Of a stretch of DNA of 14,377 bases, positions 1 to 7,753 are shown in pieces. The position numbers and the translations under genes were made by a program. The stretch's first letter is position 1. Every line of letters starts with the position of its first letter. The stretch is from JALHTG01 sp964528315 (GTDB lineage: Archaea; Thermoproteota; Bathyarchaeia; 40CM-2-53-6; JALHTG01). The stretch is taken from NCBI GenBank assembly GCA_964528315.1, contig CAZGRO010000026.1, positions 1-14,377 on the forward strand, written 5' to 3'. Under the pieces are notes generated by a model that had not been told where the DNA came from, did no database searches, and was given only the letters and a program-made list of their open reading frames with translations.

Positions 1-418
1 CAGCGCCTTCACCCAACCAGATCAGCTTACCTTCCACCTCACCTTCGATGCTGTGTGGAAGACTTATGCAGTCTATCTCCTTCTTCGCTGGAGCGGTCAT
101 TGTGAGCTGAGCTGGGCCTCTTTTCCAGCCTGGAATCACATAGGACTCGTAGCAAGCGTTCGCGATACCATAGCTCTTCAGCCGCTCAACCATGAACTTG
201 ACCGACTCCAAGTCTCCCGGGGTTCCGGGGAATCTGCTCCCATAGACATCGCATAGAACTTTCAAGTTGTCCAAAGGCTCAGATGAGGTGTAGATCTCGG
301 ATACGATCTTCTTGTCGACATCGATGAACGGATTCTTCAAGTCAGACACCGAACTAACTAGATCTGAGATGTGGATATAAGAGCTTGGAGGATTGTGTCG
401 ACGCGGTCTCCATATCAT
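1..418 (-). CDS. M28-type metallopeptidase, N-terminal part (3' end beyond window)
   Basis: This reading frame is open from near 470 down to base 1 and gives at least 139 residues of clearly protein-like sequence. A segment reading YGSRFPGTPGD, then a helix ending SYGI, then VIPGWKRGPA, resembles the start of M28-family aminopeptidases. In that family this region precedes a PA-type insert and the two-zinc catalytic domain. The tail (EGEVEGKLIWLGEGA) fits the beginning of such an insert. The zinc ligands would lie off the left edge, so activity cannot be judged. There is no signal peptide, suggesting a cytoplasmic enzyme. I chose ATG at 418 because an ATAAAA box on this strand (460-455) would place transcription start near 431; ATG at 442 is the in-frame alternative. 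It is divergent from the P1 peptidase and probably shares its promoter region. The family call is by resemblance only. Confidence 0.7.
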   Translation of the reverse strand, partial: MIWRPRRHNPPSSYIHISDLVSSVSDLKNPFIDVDKKIVSEIYTSSEPLDNLKVLCDVYGSRFPGTPGDLESVKFMVERLKSYGIANACYESYVIPGWKRGPAQLTMTAPAKKEIDCISLPHSIEGEVEGKLIWLGEGA

Positions 419-452
419 ACTTTGGCCCACGCCAACTCGCATATCATGTAAC

Positions 453-460
453 GCTTTTAT
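453..460 (+). promoter_or_regulatory. TATA-like box for the P1 peptidase gene
   Basis: CTTTTATT is centred about 26 bases before the TTG at 483. That is the spacing expected between an archaeal TATA box and the transcription start. Transcription would then begin at or next to the start codon, giving a leaderless message, which agrees with the absence of a Shine-Dalgarno sequence. The opposite strand of the same AT-rich patch reads ATAAAA and may serve the divergent M28 gene. Confidence 0.45.
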
Positions 461-482
461 TGACTGAGAAATCACTCATGAG

Positions 483-1643
483 TTGAGGTCTAGATTCTTG
501 AAGCGTGTTAGGGCGCGTGATCTTGGTATTCAGATTGGAGAGATGGAGACAGGAAGCTACAATGCCATTACAGACGTCAAGGGTGTAGGAGTAGGCCATT
601 CCACAATCATCAAAGGCGAAGGCCCTCTAATCCGCGGGAAAGGACCAATCAGAACAGGCGTCACCGCGATCACTCCTCATGACAGAGATACCTACCGGGA
701 AAGAGTGAAGGCAAGTGTGCACGTGTTCAATGGCTATGGAAAATCACTGGGACTGGATCAGATCAGGCAGGCTGGCGTATTGGAGACGCCGATTCTGTCG
801 ACCGATACGTGGAACGTCTGGAGGGTTGCAGACGCATGTTTCGACTACATGTTTGAGATATACGATGTGAAACCGATCTCAATCAATCCTGTGGTAGGAG
901 AAACCCAAGGAAGCTTCCTTAACGATTCCTGGGGCCGTCACGTCGGCAGAAAGGAGGTCTATGAGGCTTTGAACAAGGCCAGAAGCCCTGAGGGAAAGAG
1001 AGAGGTTGAGGAGGGAAATGTCGGAGGCGGAACACCGATGTCTGGCTACGAATTCAAAGGAGGCATCGGCACGGCCTCAAGGAAGACCGACTTCTTCACG
1101 TTAGGAGTCCTCGTCCAGCTCAACTTTGGTCAACGCAGGGATCTGATGATAGACGGTGTGCCCATGGGAAGAGAACTAGCAGAATACGGCATGGGTGCGA
1201 CCAGGCAAGAAGCCCCCTCCAGAGAGGGCTCCTGCATGGTCTACATAGCCACAGACCTAGAGCTTAGCTGCCGTCAGCTCGGGAAGGTTGCGAGAAGAGC
1301 AATGCTCGGCTTAGCCAGAACCGGCTCACACGGAGGAGACACGAGCGGAGACTATATCATCGCCTTCACCACAGGCGAGAGAGGTATAGAAGACCTCCAC
1401 ATGCACAACTTCAGAGAGATGAAGAAGAAGAACCCTGAGCTTACGATCGAGCAAATGCCCACGACCCAAGAGTCATGGCTGAACTACGTCTACCGAGCCT
1501 GTATTGAAGCCACCGAGGAATCAATCATCAACGCCCTGTTCAAAGCCGAGACAATGACGGGAAGAGATGGAAACACTCGATATGGAATCCCGCTGGACAG
1601 GGTGAAAGAGATATTGAAGAAATACGGGAGACTCAATGGATGA
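483..1643 (+). CDS. P1/DmpA-family self-processing aminopeptidase (family S58)
   Basis: The 386-residue product has the full layout of the P1 family, which includes D-aminopeptidase DmpA and the beta-aminopeptidases BapA. These enzymes remove N-terminal residues from peptides, amides or esters after cutting themselves into two chains. The N-terminus RARDLGI followed by NAITDVKGVGVGH is typical. Other signatures are GGGTPMSGYEFKGGIGTASR at 181-200, EGSCMVYIATD at 248-258, and TSGDYIIAF at 287-295. With the TTG at 483 as start, the predicted cleavage pair is Gly249-Ser250, the same numbering known for DmpA, and Ser288 and Asp290 fall where the catalytic partners lie. This supports the TTG start, since no upstream ATG is in frame. 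There is no signal peptide, so it is likely cytoplasmic. The GGT-like gene follows 41 bases downstream and is probably co-transcribed. The true substrate cannot be read from sequence. Confidence 0.92.
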   Translation: MRSRFLKRVRARDLGIQIGEMETGSYNAITDVKGVGVGHSTIIKGEGPLIRGKGPIRTGVTAITPHDRDTYRERVKASVHVFNGYGKSLGLDQIRQAGVLETPILSTDTWNVWRVADACFDYMFEIYDVKPISINPVVGETQGSFLNDSWGRHVGRKEVYEALNKARSPEGKREVEEGNVGGGTPMSGYEFKGGIGTASRKTDFFTLGVLVQLNFGQRRDLMIDGVPMGRELAEYGMGATRQEAPSREGSCMVYIATDLELSCRQLGKVARRAMLGLARTGSHGGDTSGDYIIAFTTGERGIEDLHMHNFREMKKKNPELTIEQMPTTQESWLNYVYRACIEATEESIINALFKAETMTGRDGNTRYGIPLDRVKEILKKYGRLNG

Positions 1644-1684
1644 AGAACAGGACAGACCAACCCTGAGGCATTCTAATCAATCTG

Positions 1685-3343
1685 TTGGAGGGAACAATAA
1701 TCTCCCTCTATTGGGCTCAGAAAAGAGAGACAGTCTCCAGAAGGGGCATGGTCACCTCTAACAATCATCATGGATCGGAGGCCGGGGTACGAATACTGAA
1801 GAAGGGCGGTAATGCCGTCGACGCAGCAGTGGCGTCGGCATTCACCGATGCAGTGGCGCAATGCCAAAGAAACGGAGGAATCGGCGGCGGAGGATATGCG
1901 GTCATCTACAACATCGACGAAGATCGTTCGGCTTCTGTCTACTTTCACATGAGAAGCTCTGAAAATGCAACTTCAGACATGTTTGAGATAGATACCCAAC
2001 GGGGTTACGTTGGAGGATACGGATTCGCGGCAACGAAGAATGATGAGAACACAGTAGGCTACAGATCGATCTGTGTTCCCGGCTTCGTTCCAGGTTTGTC
2101 GGAAATCTTGGAGAGATGGGGAACTATGAGACTGGGAGAGATCCTAAGACCAGCAATAGAATTGGCTCAGGACGGGTTCTGTGTTGAACCGACAATTGTG
2201 GATGCGATAAGCTCGAAAGCCCGAATGCTGGCGAGGTTCCCAGCCTCCGCAGAGATCTATCTGATAGATCACTATTTCACCCCCCAGATTGGCGACAGAA
2301 TCGTTTGCAAAGATCTAGCTAAGACAATGACGCAGCTTGCTGAAAATGGAACAGAGTCATTCTACAGTGGCAAACTCGTGAAGACAATCACAGCGAACGT
2401 TCAGGAAAACGGCGGCATACTGACCCAAGAGGATTTCGTGAAATACAAACCTATCATCTTCAATCAGCGCAGAACCACATATCGGAGCTATGAGGCCCAC
2501 TTCGGATCCTACGCCGGAGGAACCACCTGCGTTGAAATGATGAACATCTTGGAGGGCTTTGATCTGGCGAGATATGGCCAGAACTCTGTCCAATCTCTGC
2601 ACCTTATCGCTGAAACTATGAGACTGGCTTATGCAGACAGGCAGACCTTGATGGGCGGCGACTTTGACCAAGTTCCCGTTGGCAGACTGGAATCCAAGAA
2701 ATACGCAGGAGGACTTCGAAGGAAGATTCATAGAGAGAAGGCCATGGAAGACATTGGAACAGTCAACCCAAGTCGCATCGACGAATCCACGGCACACATA
2801 TCCACAGTGGACAAGAAAGGTAACATGGTCGCGCTGACCTACACCAACGAGAATACTTTCGGATCCGGTGTCACAATCCCTGGTACAGGGATACTGATGA
2901 ACAACATGATGGCATCATTCAACCCCTTGCCCAGAAGAGCAAACTCCATAGGGCCAGCCAAGAACGCACTCAGCAACATGACGCCAACCATTCTTGTTAG
3001 AGACGGTGAATCATTCATGACCATCGGGGCGGCAGGAAGCAGAAAGATAGAGACAACCACTCTTCAAGTGATATTGAACGTGGTCGACTACGGGATGGGC
3101 ATACAGAAGGCTATAGATTCGCCACGCATCAGAAGGGAGATGGATAAACCTGTTTATCTCGAATCCATGATGCCATCATCGCTTGTGAGAGGCTTACGGG
3201 ACAAGGGCCATGAAGTTGTGGTTGAGGATACCCGTTTCGCGACGCTGAATGGCATAGTTCGAGAATCAAAGACTAGAAAGCTTCATGGCGGTGTTGATCG
3301 ATTCCTCGTGAGCCAATGGCAGGCAAAGGCCTCGGGGTGGTAG
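1685..3343 (+). CDS. Gamma-glutamyltransferase-fold Ntn-hydrolase, altered substrate pocket
   Basis: The 552-residue product matches the gamma-glutamyltransferase family along its length. It has RRGMVTSN at 19-26, KKGGNAVDAAVA at 39-50, GGIGGGGY at 64-71, and the self-cleavage region STAHISTVDKKGN at 368-380. The predicted N-terminal nucleophile of the small subunit is Thr369, and Thr387 is also kept. Later blocks TFGSGVTIPGTGILMNN and ALSNMTPTIL follow family order. By remembered alignment to E. coli Ggt, four residues that bind the gamma-glutamyl alpha-carboxyl or alpha-amino group differ: Arg114 is His88, Asn411 is Glu389, Asp433 is Ser411 and Ser463 is Asn431. The paired glycine at the oxyanion site also looks shortened (GAAGSRKI). 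The protein should mature autocatalytically but may cleave another amide. It lacks the usual export signal, so is likely cytoplasmic. The TTG start is uncertain: a GGAGGG lies just inside it, and Met22 is the next ATG. Confidence 0.88.
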   Translation: MEGTIISLYWAQKRETVSRRGMVTSNNHHGSEAGVRILKKGGNAVDAAVASAFTDAVAQCQRNGGIGGGGYAVIYNIDEDRSASVYFHMRSSENATSDMFEIDTQRGYVGGYGFAATKNDENTVGYRSICVPGFVPGLSEILERWGTMRLGEILRPAIELAQDGFCVEPTIVDAISSKARMLARFPASAEIYLIDHYFTPQIGDRIVCKDLAKTMTQLAENGTESFYSGKLVKTITANVQENGGILTQEDFVKYKPIIFNQRRTTYRSYEAHFGSYAGGTTCVEMMNILEGFDLARYGQNSVQSLHLIAETMRLAYADRQTLMGGDFDQVPVGRLESKKYAGGLRRKIHREKAMEDIGTVNPSRIDESTAHISTVDKKGNMVALTYTNENTFGSGVTIPGTGILMNNMMASFNPLPRRANSIGPAKNALSNMTPTILVRDGESFMTIGAAGSRKIETTTLQVILNVVDYGMGIQKAIDSPRIRREMDKPVYLESMMPSSLVRGLRDKGHEVVVEDTRFATLNGIVRESKTRKLHGGVDRFLVSQWQAKASGW

Positions 3344-3346
3344 CCT

Positions 3347-3375
3347 CCAGCTCTAGCTGGCCACTTTTCGATTTT
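3347..3375 (+). terminator. Possible terminator after the GGT-like gene
   Basis: CCAGC-TCTA-GCTGG forms a perfect five-pair hairpin three bases after the stop codon. It is followed by CCACTTTTCGATTTT, which is T-rich but interrupted. This could end the P1-GGT transcript. Archaeal termination relies mainly on T-runs, so the hairpin itself may be incidental. Confidence 0.4.
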
Positions 3376-3496
3376 GAGCCGATGGAGATTGAGCACGGCG
3401 CATGTGTGGCTAGTCTTTCATGGTTATCGGGTTAGAGCTTTCCGGGACATTCTTGTGTTCGAATACGCTTAGGTCGGCCGGGCATTGGCCTGGTGC

Positions 3497-3508
3497 GTCG
3501 CGCGCGAC
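3497..3508. repeat. 12-bp perfect palindrome in convergent gap
   Basis: GTCGCGCGCGAC equals its own reverse complement and sits between two converging genes. It could form a cruciform or RNA hairpin on either strand and so help separate the two transcripts. No T-run follows it on either strand, so it is not a classical terminator. Confidence 0.4.
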
Positions 3509-3619
3509 AGCCAGACATGCTTGCGATTCACATGACACAAGATAAGACCACTATCGACCCACAAACGGTTCAGATTTTGAAGACGGATTGTGGAAACAGA
3601 AGTGGTGTATGGCAAAAGA

Positions 3620-4720
3620 CTAGATTGTGTATGTCTGGAATTGGTTCTTGCATGGGTTTCCTTTGCATACGTGTATAGTCTTCTTCGCAGGTTGGGCTAT
3701 TACGCAGGCGACGGTACTGATTGTTTTCTTTGGAGGTTGCAGGTGAGCGCATATCGAGTCAGGCGTGTTCGCGTGATCAGAAAGCATCTTCTTCGCGTCC
3801 TCAATACCCATCTTGTCTCCCGTTTTGTCCCACTCCTGCAGGAGTTGCTTGATGCGGGTGAGCCTCGTCGCTGAATTAAATACTCGGTCTCCGTGTCTGC
3901 CCTCATACTTCAGCATGTCTGGGTGTAGAAAGTGGTTTGTGTGGAAGAAGTAGCCTCGGTTCGGAACACTATCATAAGGCTCTAGGATGCCTAGATCGTC
4001 AGGACAGAATTCTACAAGCGCAGCTCGACCTGAATTATCAGTCATTATGACAGTGTTTGACTTGCTTCTCCTTGCCCTTCCTATACAACCCACAGCATCC
4101 TGCACAGTGTCCTGCTCCAAGCACAGTCGGCCTACCCAATCTGTGGAAACTCCGAAATGCCTGTCCAAGACGCTTGTTAGAGCATTTCCTACCCGAGTCA
4201 TTCCTGCAGAGTTTATCCCGTGGGGGTAGAGGTTTCCTGCGCGACAGAACGCAAGGATCTCCGGTCCGTTGTCTGGAACTGTGTGAAGAATGATTCCGCG
4301 ATCGATGGTTCGACTTGACACGTCGTTGTCTATGTTCTGTGTAGCAATCATAGTCTCCTCTTGGGTTCGTTCAGGGAAGACGACAAAGGTCGTGCAGCCT
4401 TCGTATGTCTTGGGGTGGGTGCTGTTCAGGTAATAGATCTCCTCTCGCGAGATCTTGGCGCCGTCAGCTATCCCGTTCAGTTCCTCTACAAGATGTGGTG
4501 CATATGAGGCGGCGAAGCCTATAGATTGCCTGGCGTATGCAAGAGCTTTCTCCTTTGGTGTACCGTTCTGCTGAAGGTTTCGGAGCGATATGGCGAGGTG
4601 ATCCTTGATCAGCTGCGCACATTTCTCGCCGTGTTGACATCCCATTTCGTAGTTGGAGCCCTGAACCTCTATAAGTGGGAAAGCGTCTATTCCGTCACCT
4701 TTCTCTGTAGGTCTCTGCAT
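3620..4720 (-). CDS. C45-family autoproteolytic acyltransferase/amide hydrolase
   Basis: The 366-residue product resembles the C45 family, whose model is fungal isopenicillin N acyltransferase. Members are Ntn-hydrolases that cut themselves before an internal cysteine, which then attacks amide bonds. The family pattern is visible: GSNYEMGCQHGE at 21-32, a helical stretch ending ELNGIADGAKIS at 80-91, EGCTTFVV at 107-114 with Cys109 as predicted nucleophile, TQNIDND at 127-133, GINSAGM at 168-174, HTNHFLHP at 260-267, and SATRLTRI at 283-290. The length is close to the fungal enzyme (357 residues). No signal peptide is present. It lies 36 bases downstream of the four-gene membrane operon, on the same strand, so it may be the fifth gene. 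ATG at 4720 is the natural start, with no strong ribosome site before it. The substrate is unknown; acyl amino acids or acylated peptides are plausible inferences. Confidence 0.85.
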   Translation of the reverse strand: MQRPTEKGDGIDAFPLIEVQGSNYEMGCQHGEKCAQLIKDHLAISLRNLQQNGTPKEKALAYARQSIGFAASYAPHLVEELNGIADGAKISREEIYYLNSTHPKTYEGCTTFVVFPERTQEETMIATQNIDNDVSSRTIDRGIILHTVPDNGPEILAFCRAGNLYPHGINSAGMTRVGNALTSVLDRHFGVSTDWVGRLCLEQDTVQDAVGCIGRARRSKSNTVIMTDNSGRAALVEFCPDDLGILEPYDSVPNRGYFFHTNHFLHPDMLKYEGRHGDRVFNSATRLTRIKQLLQEWDKTGDKMGIEDAKKMLSDHANTPDSICAHLQPPKKTISTVACVIAQPAKKTIHVCKGNPCKNQFQTYTI

Positions 4721-4756
4721 GAGTTTTCAATCTCTTCACATCATAACATACGTCCT

Positions 4757-5452
4757 CTACGCTGAGGATCTAGGCTTCTTCTTTGATGAGAGATCGCGCA
4801 TGACGGAGATCGCCACAATGCCGAACGCGGTCAGGACCAGTATCCACGCAGGCCATTCGAACAAGGTCTGGAATCTTCCGATGACCAATGAGAGTCTTCC
4901 CATGAAGCTTTGCCCAAAAGCTGCGCCGAAACTGGCCATCAGAATGTATTTTCCGTATGTTGTCAGAACTCTGATAGGTCCTTTCGGTTCCCTTGAGAAA
5001 TAGAAGAACATTAAGGCCCCTAGCACTCCGAAGACGATGATAATGTTGTTGAAGCTTCCGTAGAGATCCTTTGCCGTGAAGAGGGGAAGTATTGTCATTC
5101 TTATCTGTTCTGTGAAGCGGCTCTTGAAGTCAGCTGCAACAATAACCCCTGTTCCGACACCTATTATTGCCGCCATGGGGATGCGATAGATCCAAGAATA
5201 CCTCTTCGAGAAGTAGAAGTAGAGAGGCAGACTGAAAAGAAAAGGAAGAAGCCAGACCGTCTCTCCTTTTGTAACAGGGATCCAAACATTGTCGTACACG
5301 TATTTAGCGGAGAGAACCGCTCCGTAACCGGTTCCAGCACCGACATACATGTACTCTGCAATTCTGAAGGCACGGTTCTCTCGGTAGAGGATGCTGAAGG
5401 CCATCAAAGTTAATCCGGCTGAGATCAGAATGCTAACAGATTCGGAAATCAT
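4757..5452 (-). CDS. Seven-helix membrane protein of unknown function (operon gene 4)
   Basis: I do not recognise a named family. The 231-residue product is strongly hydrophobic, with about seven predicted membrane helices near residues 4-23, 32-50, 66-82, 88-107, 134-152, 168-190 and 200-218. It ends in a basic tail (SSKKKPRSS) that should be cytoplasmic. Glycine-rich helices (YVGAGTGYGAVLSAKY, GVGTGVIVAA, FGAAFGQSFMGRLSLVIGR) and conserved-looking polar residues inside them suggest a channel or complex subunit rather than a simple anchor. Its ATG overlaps the stop codon of the preceding gene by four bases, and a GGAGG ribosome site lies eight bases upstream, inside that gene. Translation coupling with the 278-residue protein is therefore likely. 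Confidence 0.8.
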   Translation of the reverse strand: MISESVSILISAGLTLMAFSILYRENRAFRIAEYMYVGAGTGYGAVLSAKYVYDNVWIPVTKGETVWLLPFLFSLPLYFYFSKRYSWIYRIPMAAIIGVGTGVIVAADFKSRFTEQIRMTILPLFTAKDLYGSFNNIIIVFGVLGALMFFYFSREPKGPIRVLTTYGKYILMASFGAAFGQSFMGRLSLVIGRFQTLFEWPAWILVLTAFGIVAISVMRDLSSKKKPRSSA

Positions 5453-6285
5453 GCTTCCTTCCTCCTAAACCTACCAACAAGATACCCAGCGTTTCCTGCG
5501 ATCACCAATCCTATTATCAGAAGATGCGCTGCTGATTGAGCGTCCATTCCGCCGAGGGCACTGCCTGGCCGCTTGACGAGTAGTTCGTACTCAGCTGCTC
5601 CTCTCAGGCCGGTCAGATAGCCCTTGATCTTGGCAGGGTAGAAGGCCATTATGCGCGGCACTATTGTTGAGGTCACACCTGATGCTATGGGGACTCCGTG
5701 AGGATCTCCAAACTGCCTTACGTACGGTTCCATCCAATCCCCACTATACACTATCATCAACTTGAAGTCCTTTGGACTGGAGACCTCTTGCAGTATCTGC
5801 ATGTCTTTCGTGTCTCTGCCATAGAAATCCTTCTCGACCATTCGTGGATTTGTCGCAAAGACTTTCATCGCGGCTTCTCCTCCAGCAATGTATCCGAGAT
5901 TCACGAAGCTCTTCCCATACAATTCATGTTCTCTTGATGCTCCGAATACATCCCTGAATGCATTGTCTGCGAACATGGGGCCTGTTACGGAGAATCCTAA
6001 TGCGACTATCTTGAGATTTCTGCTCTTCAGGTGCGCGGTGACTGCCACTGCCTGAGGATACACTTCCGGCGAGACTGATGCAGAGATCTCATACACGCAA
6101 GCGACCAAGCTACCTGAAGGCAGACCCTCAACGTACTTGTAGAAGCTTGAGGTGCCAGTGCTGATTCCGAGCGGCAAACCTATTGGGATGAGCAGGGGAA
6201 GTCCTAGACAAATCGCCAGAAGCAGGAATATCACCCTGTTATCGATCTTCGAAAGCCTTTCACTCAAGTTATCTTTCTTGGCCAA
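5449..6285 (-). CDS. Membrane-anchored protein with large extracytoplasmic domain (operon gene 3)
   Basis: The function is not known to me. The 278-residue product has a charged N-terminus, one membrane helix at about 19-37, a soluble region at 38-250, a second helix at about 252-271, and an RFRRKEA tail. The positive-inside rule places the central region outside the cytoplasm. That domain alternates strands and helices (LKIVALGFSV; FKLMIVYSGDW) like an alpha/beta fold. It also contains GYIAGGEAAMKVF at 131-143, GVPIASGVTSTIVPR at 197-211 and KGYLTGLRGAAEYE at 221-234. A receptor or scaffold role is possible but is inference. The start is TTG, preceded by a GGGGG ribosome site with seven-base spacing. 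The gap to the upstream gene is 12 bases, and it overlaps the downstream gene by four. Confidence 0.82.
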   Translation of the reverse strand: MAKKDNLSERLSKIDNRVIFLLLAICLGLPLLIPIGLPLGISTGTSSFYKYVEGLPSGSLVACVYEISASVSPEVYPQAVAVTAHLKSRNLKIVALGFSVTGPMFADNAFRDVFGASREHELYGKSFVNLGYIAGGEAAMKVFATNPRMVEKDFYGRDTKDMQILQEVSSPKDFKLMIVYSGDWMEPYVRQFGDPHGVPIASGVTSTIVPRIMAFYPAKIKGYLTGLRGAAEYELLVKRPGSALGGMDAQSAAHLLIIGLVIAGNAGYLVGRFRRKEA

Positions 6286-6297
6286 TATCTTTCCCCC

Positions 6298-6918
6298 TTA
6301 TTCACCGCTTGCCAAGTAGCCCTTCTCATGACCAGTTATCATTCGAATGGTTAGAGATAACATTCCGATTGCTATGCCCATAATCAGGGCCCGCACGCCT
6401 GCCGTGTTCGGTACGTCCATAATCCACTGAGAGAGCGATGGGGTGGCCGACCATAGGACCTCGCCTACCGGCGCCTGCCCAAGCATCACGACTACACCAG
6501 CAAGAAGCAAGACGAATGCTTCTTCTGATCTTGCTCTGAATGCGCGGTATGCGGCCGACGCCATATAGAACCCGGACAATGCAAACATTGTCGAGTCCAG
6601 AGGTACTATGATAGTATTGAACATGTATGCGTAGTTTGGATGCCCTGATCCCAAGATTGCTCCAACGATCACAAACGCTGCAAATGCTATGAGAGTAATT
6701 GCACTCTCCAAACGGTTCGTCTTCCTGACTGTAATTCTATCTACATTCAATTTGATCAGACGGATAACGCCTATTCCAACTGCACACGCAGTCATTATCA
6801 ATATCGCTTTCGTGAGATCACGAACAAGGGGGTTCAGTAGAGGATCCTTCACAAAGTAGTCGGCCACCATCAATACGAGGATGATCGTGGTTATTGCCAA
6901 CGGTAGCTTAATTTTCAT
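6298..6918 (-). CDS. Six-helix membrane protein of unknown function (operon gene 2)
   Basis: The 206-residue product has about six predicted membrane helices, near residues 5-22, 36-55, 70-90, 97-122, 132-150 and 174-193. The block FYMASAAYRAFRARSEEAFVLLLAGVVVMLGQAPVGE spans 117-153. It looks like the most constrained part: a basic loop (RAFRARSEE) between two helices, then a Gly-Gln-Ala-Pro motif within the membrane. I recall similar proteins next to DUF6754 genes in other prokaryotes, but their function is not described to my knowledge. It starts at ATG 13 bases after the DUF6754-like gene and ends 12 bases before the next, so the genes are clearly one transcription unit. A weak ribosome site (AGGG) precedes the start. 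It is probably a subunit of a complex with its neighbours. Confidence 0.82.
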   Translation of the reverse strand: MKIKLPLAITTIILVLMVADYFVKDPLLNPLVRDLTKAILIMTACAVGIGVIRLIKLNVDRITVRKTNRLESAITLIAFAAFVIVGAILGSGHPNYAYMFNTIIVPLDSTMFALSGFYMASAAYRAFRARSEEAFVLLLAGVVVMLGQAPVGEVLWSATPSLSQWIMDVPNTAGVRALIMGIAIGMLSLTIRMITGHEKGYLASGE

Positions 6919-6931
6919 GATTTCAACCCTT

Positions 6932-7711
6932 CTAGAGTTTCAGGATGTCTGCCACCCAAGTTACGCCAAGTGTCGCAAGAATAGTGCCAATGCCAATCAA
7001 GACGACCCCAACCAGTCTAGCCCAGTCTTGGCCAGCAACTGCTCCGAGTTGGAGAGGGTCTTTCGACAGATAGGCGCCAGCAGCGTACACCTCCTCTGAG
7101 ATGAGGGTATAGTCACATGCTGCCACAAAGAACGGTAGCTGTATCGTGTTGGCGGTTCCACCGATCTGAACGGCTCCTGCCATGTAGCCTGCTTCGGCGA
7201 TTATCATGGCTTCACCCATGAAGTGCCCAATCATCACGTTCGCCGCCACTTTCTCACGATTGAGGATTCCTATTACTCCTGTAGCATATGCGAACTGCCT
7301 CTGTGAGATGAAACGGATCATGTCTGGTTTGAACGCATCTGGCCTTCCTGCAGCAAGATACGCCTGCTTGACGACATCTGCGACTACCGGTTCAACTTCT
7401 GGCGACATGAAAGTGACTATCAGTGGAGTATTGTACTGCGCGATTTTCTTCGCTACATACCCGAGAACGCTTATGCCAGCGATCGTTACCATGGCGTCAT
7501 ATCCGTAGAAGTCTCCTGTGCCAGTGCTGTAGTGAACAGGACGACCCATCTCAGTGGCGCGGCCAATCGCCTCATCGATCGCATCAACCGCAGGGATCTT
7601 CCTTATCTTTGGAACCCGTCCTTTCCTCGCCGCATAAAGCATGATAATCATCAGAATCGAACAGGCCGCAAGAAGAACAAGACACGACAACGTGCCCTTG
7701 GCAATCTCCAA
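6932..7711 (-). CDS. DUF6754-like membrane-anchored protein (operon gene 1)
   Basis: The product is about 259 residues, with one N-terminal membrane helix (about 9-27), a basic segment (AARKGRVPKIRKI), a soluble domain, and one C-terminal helix (about 233-254). The block DAIDEAIGRATEMGRPVHYS and later FMGEAMIIAEAGYMAGAVQIGG recall the DUF6754 family, which has no assigned activity. The basic stretch after the first helix suggests the central domain faces the cytoplasm. I chose TTG at 7711 because GGTGAT (7723-7718) precedes it by six bases and a strong TATA box lies at 7753-7746. That box would place transcription start near 7723, downstream of the longer candidate start, ATG 7774 (280 residues). 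GTG at 7732 is a second alternative. This is the first gene of the leftward operon and is divergent from the ABC permease gene. Confidence 0.78.
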   Translation of the reverse strand: MEIAKGTLSCLVLLAACSILMIIMLYAARKGRVPKIRKIPAVDAIDEAIGRATEMGRPVHYSTGTGDFYGYDAMVTIAGISVLGYVAKKIAQYNTPLIVTFMSPEVEPVVADVVKQAYLAAGRPDAFKPDMIRFISQRQFAYATGVIGILNREKVAANVMIGHFMGEAMIIAEAGYMAGAVQIGGTANTIQLPFFVAACDYTLISEEVYAAGAYLSKDPLQLGAVAGQDWARLVGVVLIGIGTILATLGVTWVADILKL

Positions 7712-7717
7712 CAGATC

Positions 7718-7723
7718 ATCACC
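7718..7723 (-). promoter_or_regulatory. Ribosome binding site deciding a TTG start
   Basis: GGTGAT on the minus strand is complementary to the archaeal and bacterial 16S rRNA tail. It lies six bases before TTG 7711. With the TATA box just upstream it supports the shorter form of the DUF6754-like protein. Confidence 0.5.
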
Positions 7724-7745
7724 GACACACACTGTGAATAATTGA

Positions 7746-7753
7746 TATATAAG
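7746..7753 (-). promoter_or_regulatory. TATA box of the four-gene membrane operon
   Basis: CTTATATA on the minus strand is a near-ideal archaeal TATA box. Its centre predicts transcription starting near 7723, twelve bases before TTG 7711. It lies inside the longest possible reading frame of the first gene, which argues that this longer frame is not translated from ATG 7774. Confidence 0.6.

Larger units (their letters stand above)
3344..3619. other. Convergent intergenic gap (276 bp)
   Basis: This gap separates the 3' ends of the GGT-like gene and the C45 gene. Apart from the hairpin at its left end it holds a 12-bp perfect palindrome, GTCGCGCGCGAC, at 3497-3508, next to GGCC-rich imperfect repeats at about 3475-3493. 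Short open frames here lack family-like sequence and overlap the end of the C45 gene. I see no supported gene. Confidence 0.5.

Noticed and set aside
53..256. 67-codon plus-strand frame at the left end
   Set aside because: The opposite strand carries a continuous M28-like coding sequence through the same bases.
2357..2797. 146-codon open frame on the minus strand inside the GGT-like gene
   Set aside because: It lies wholly antisense to a well-supported gene and its translation shows no family-like pattern.
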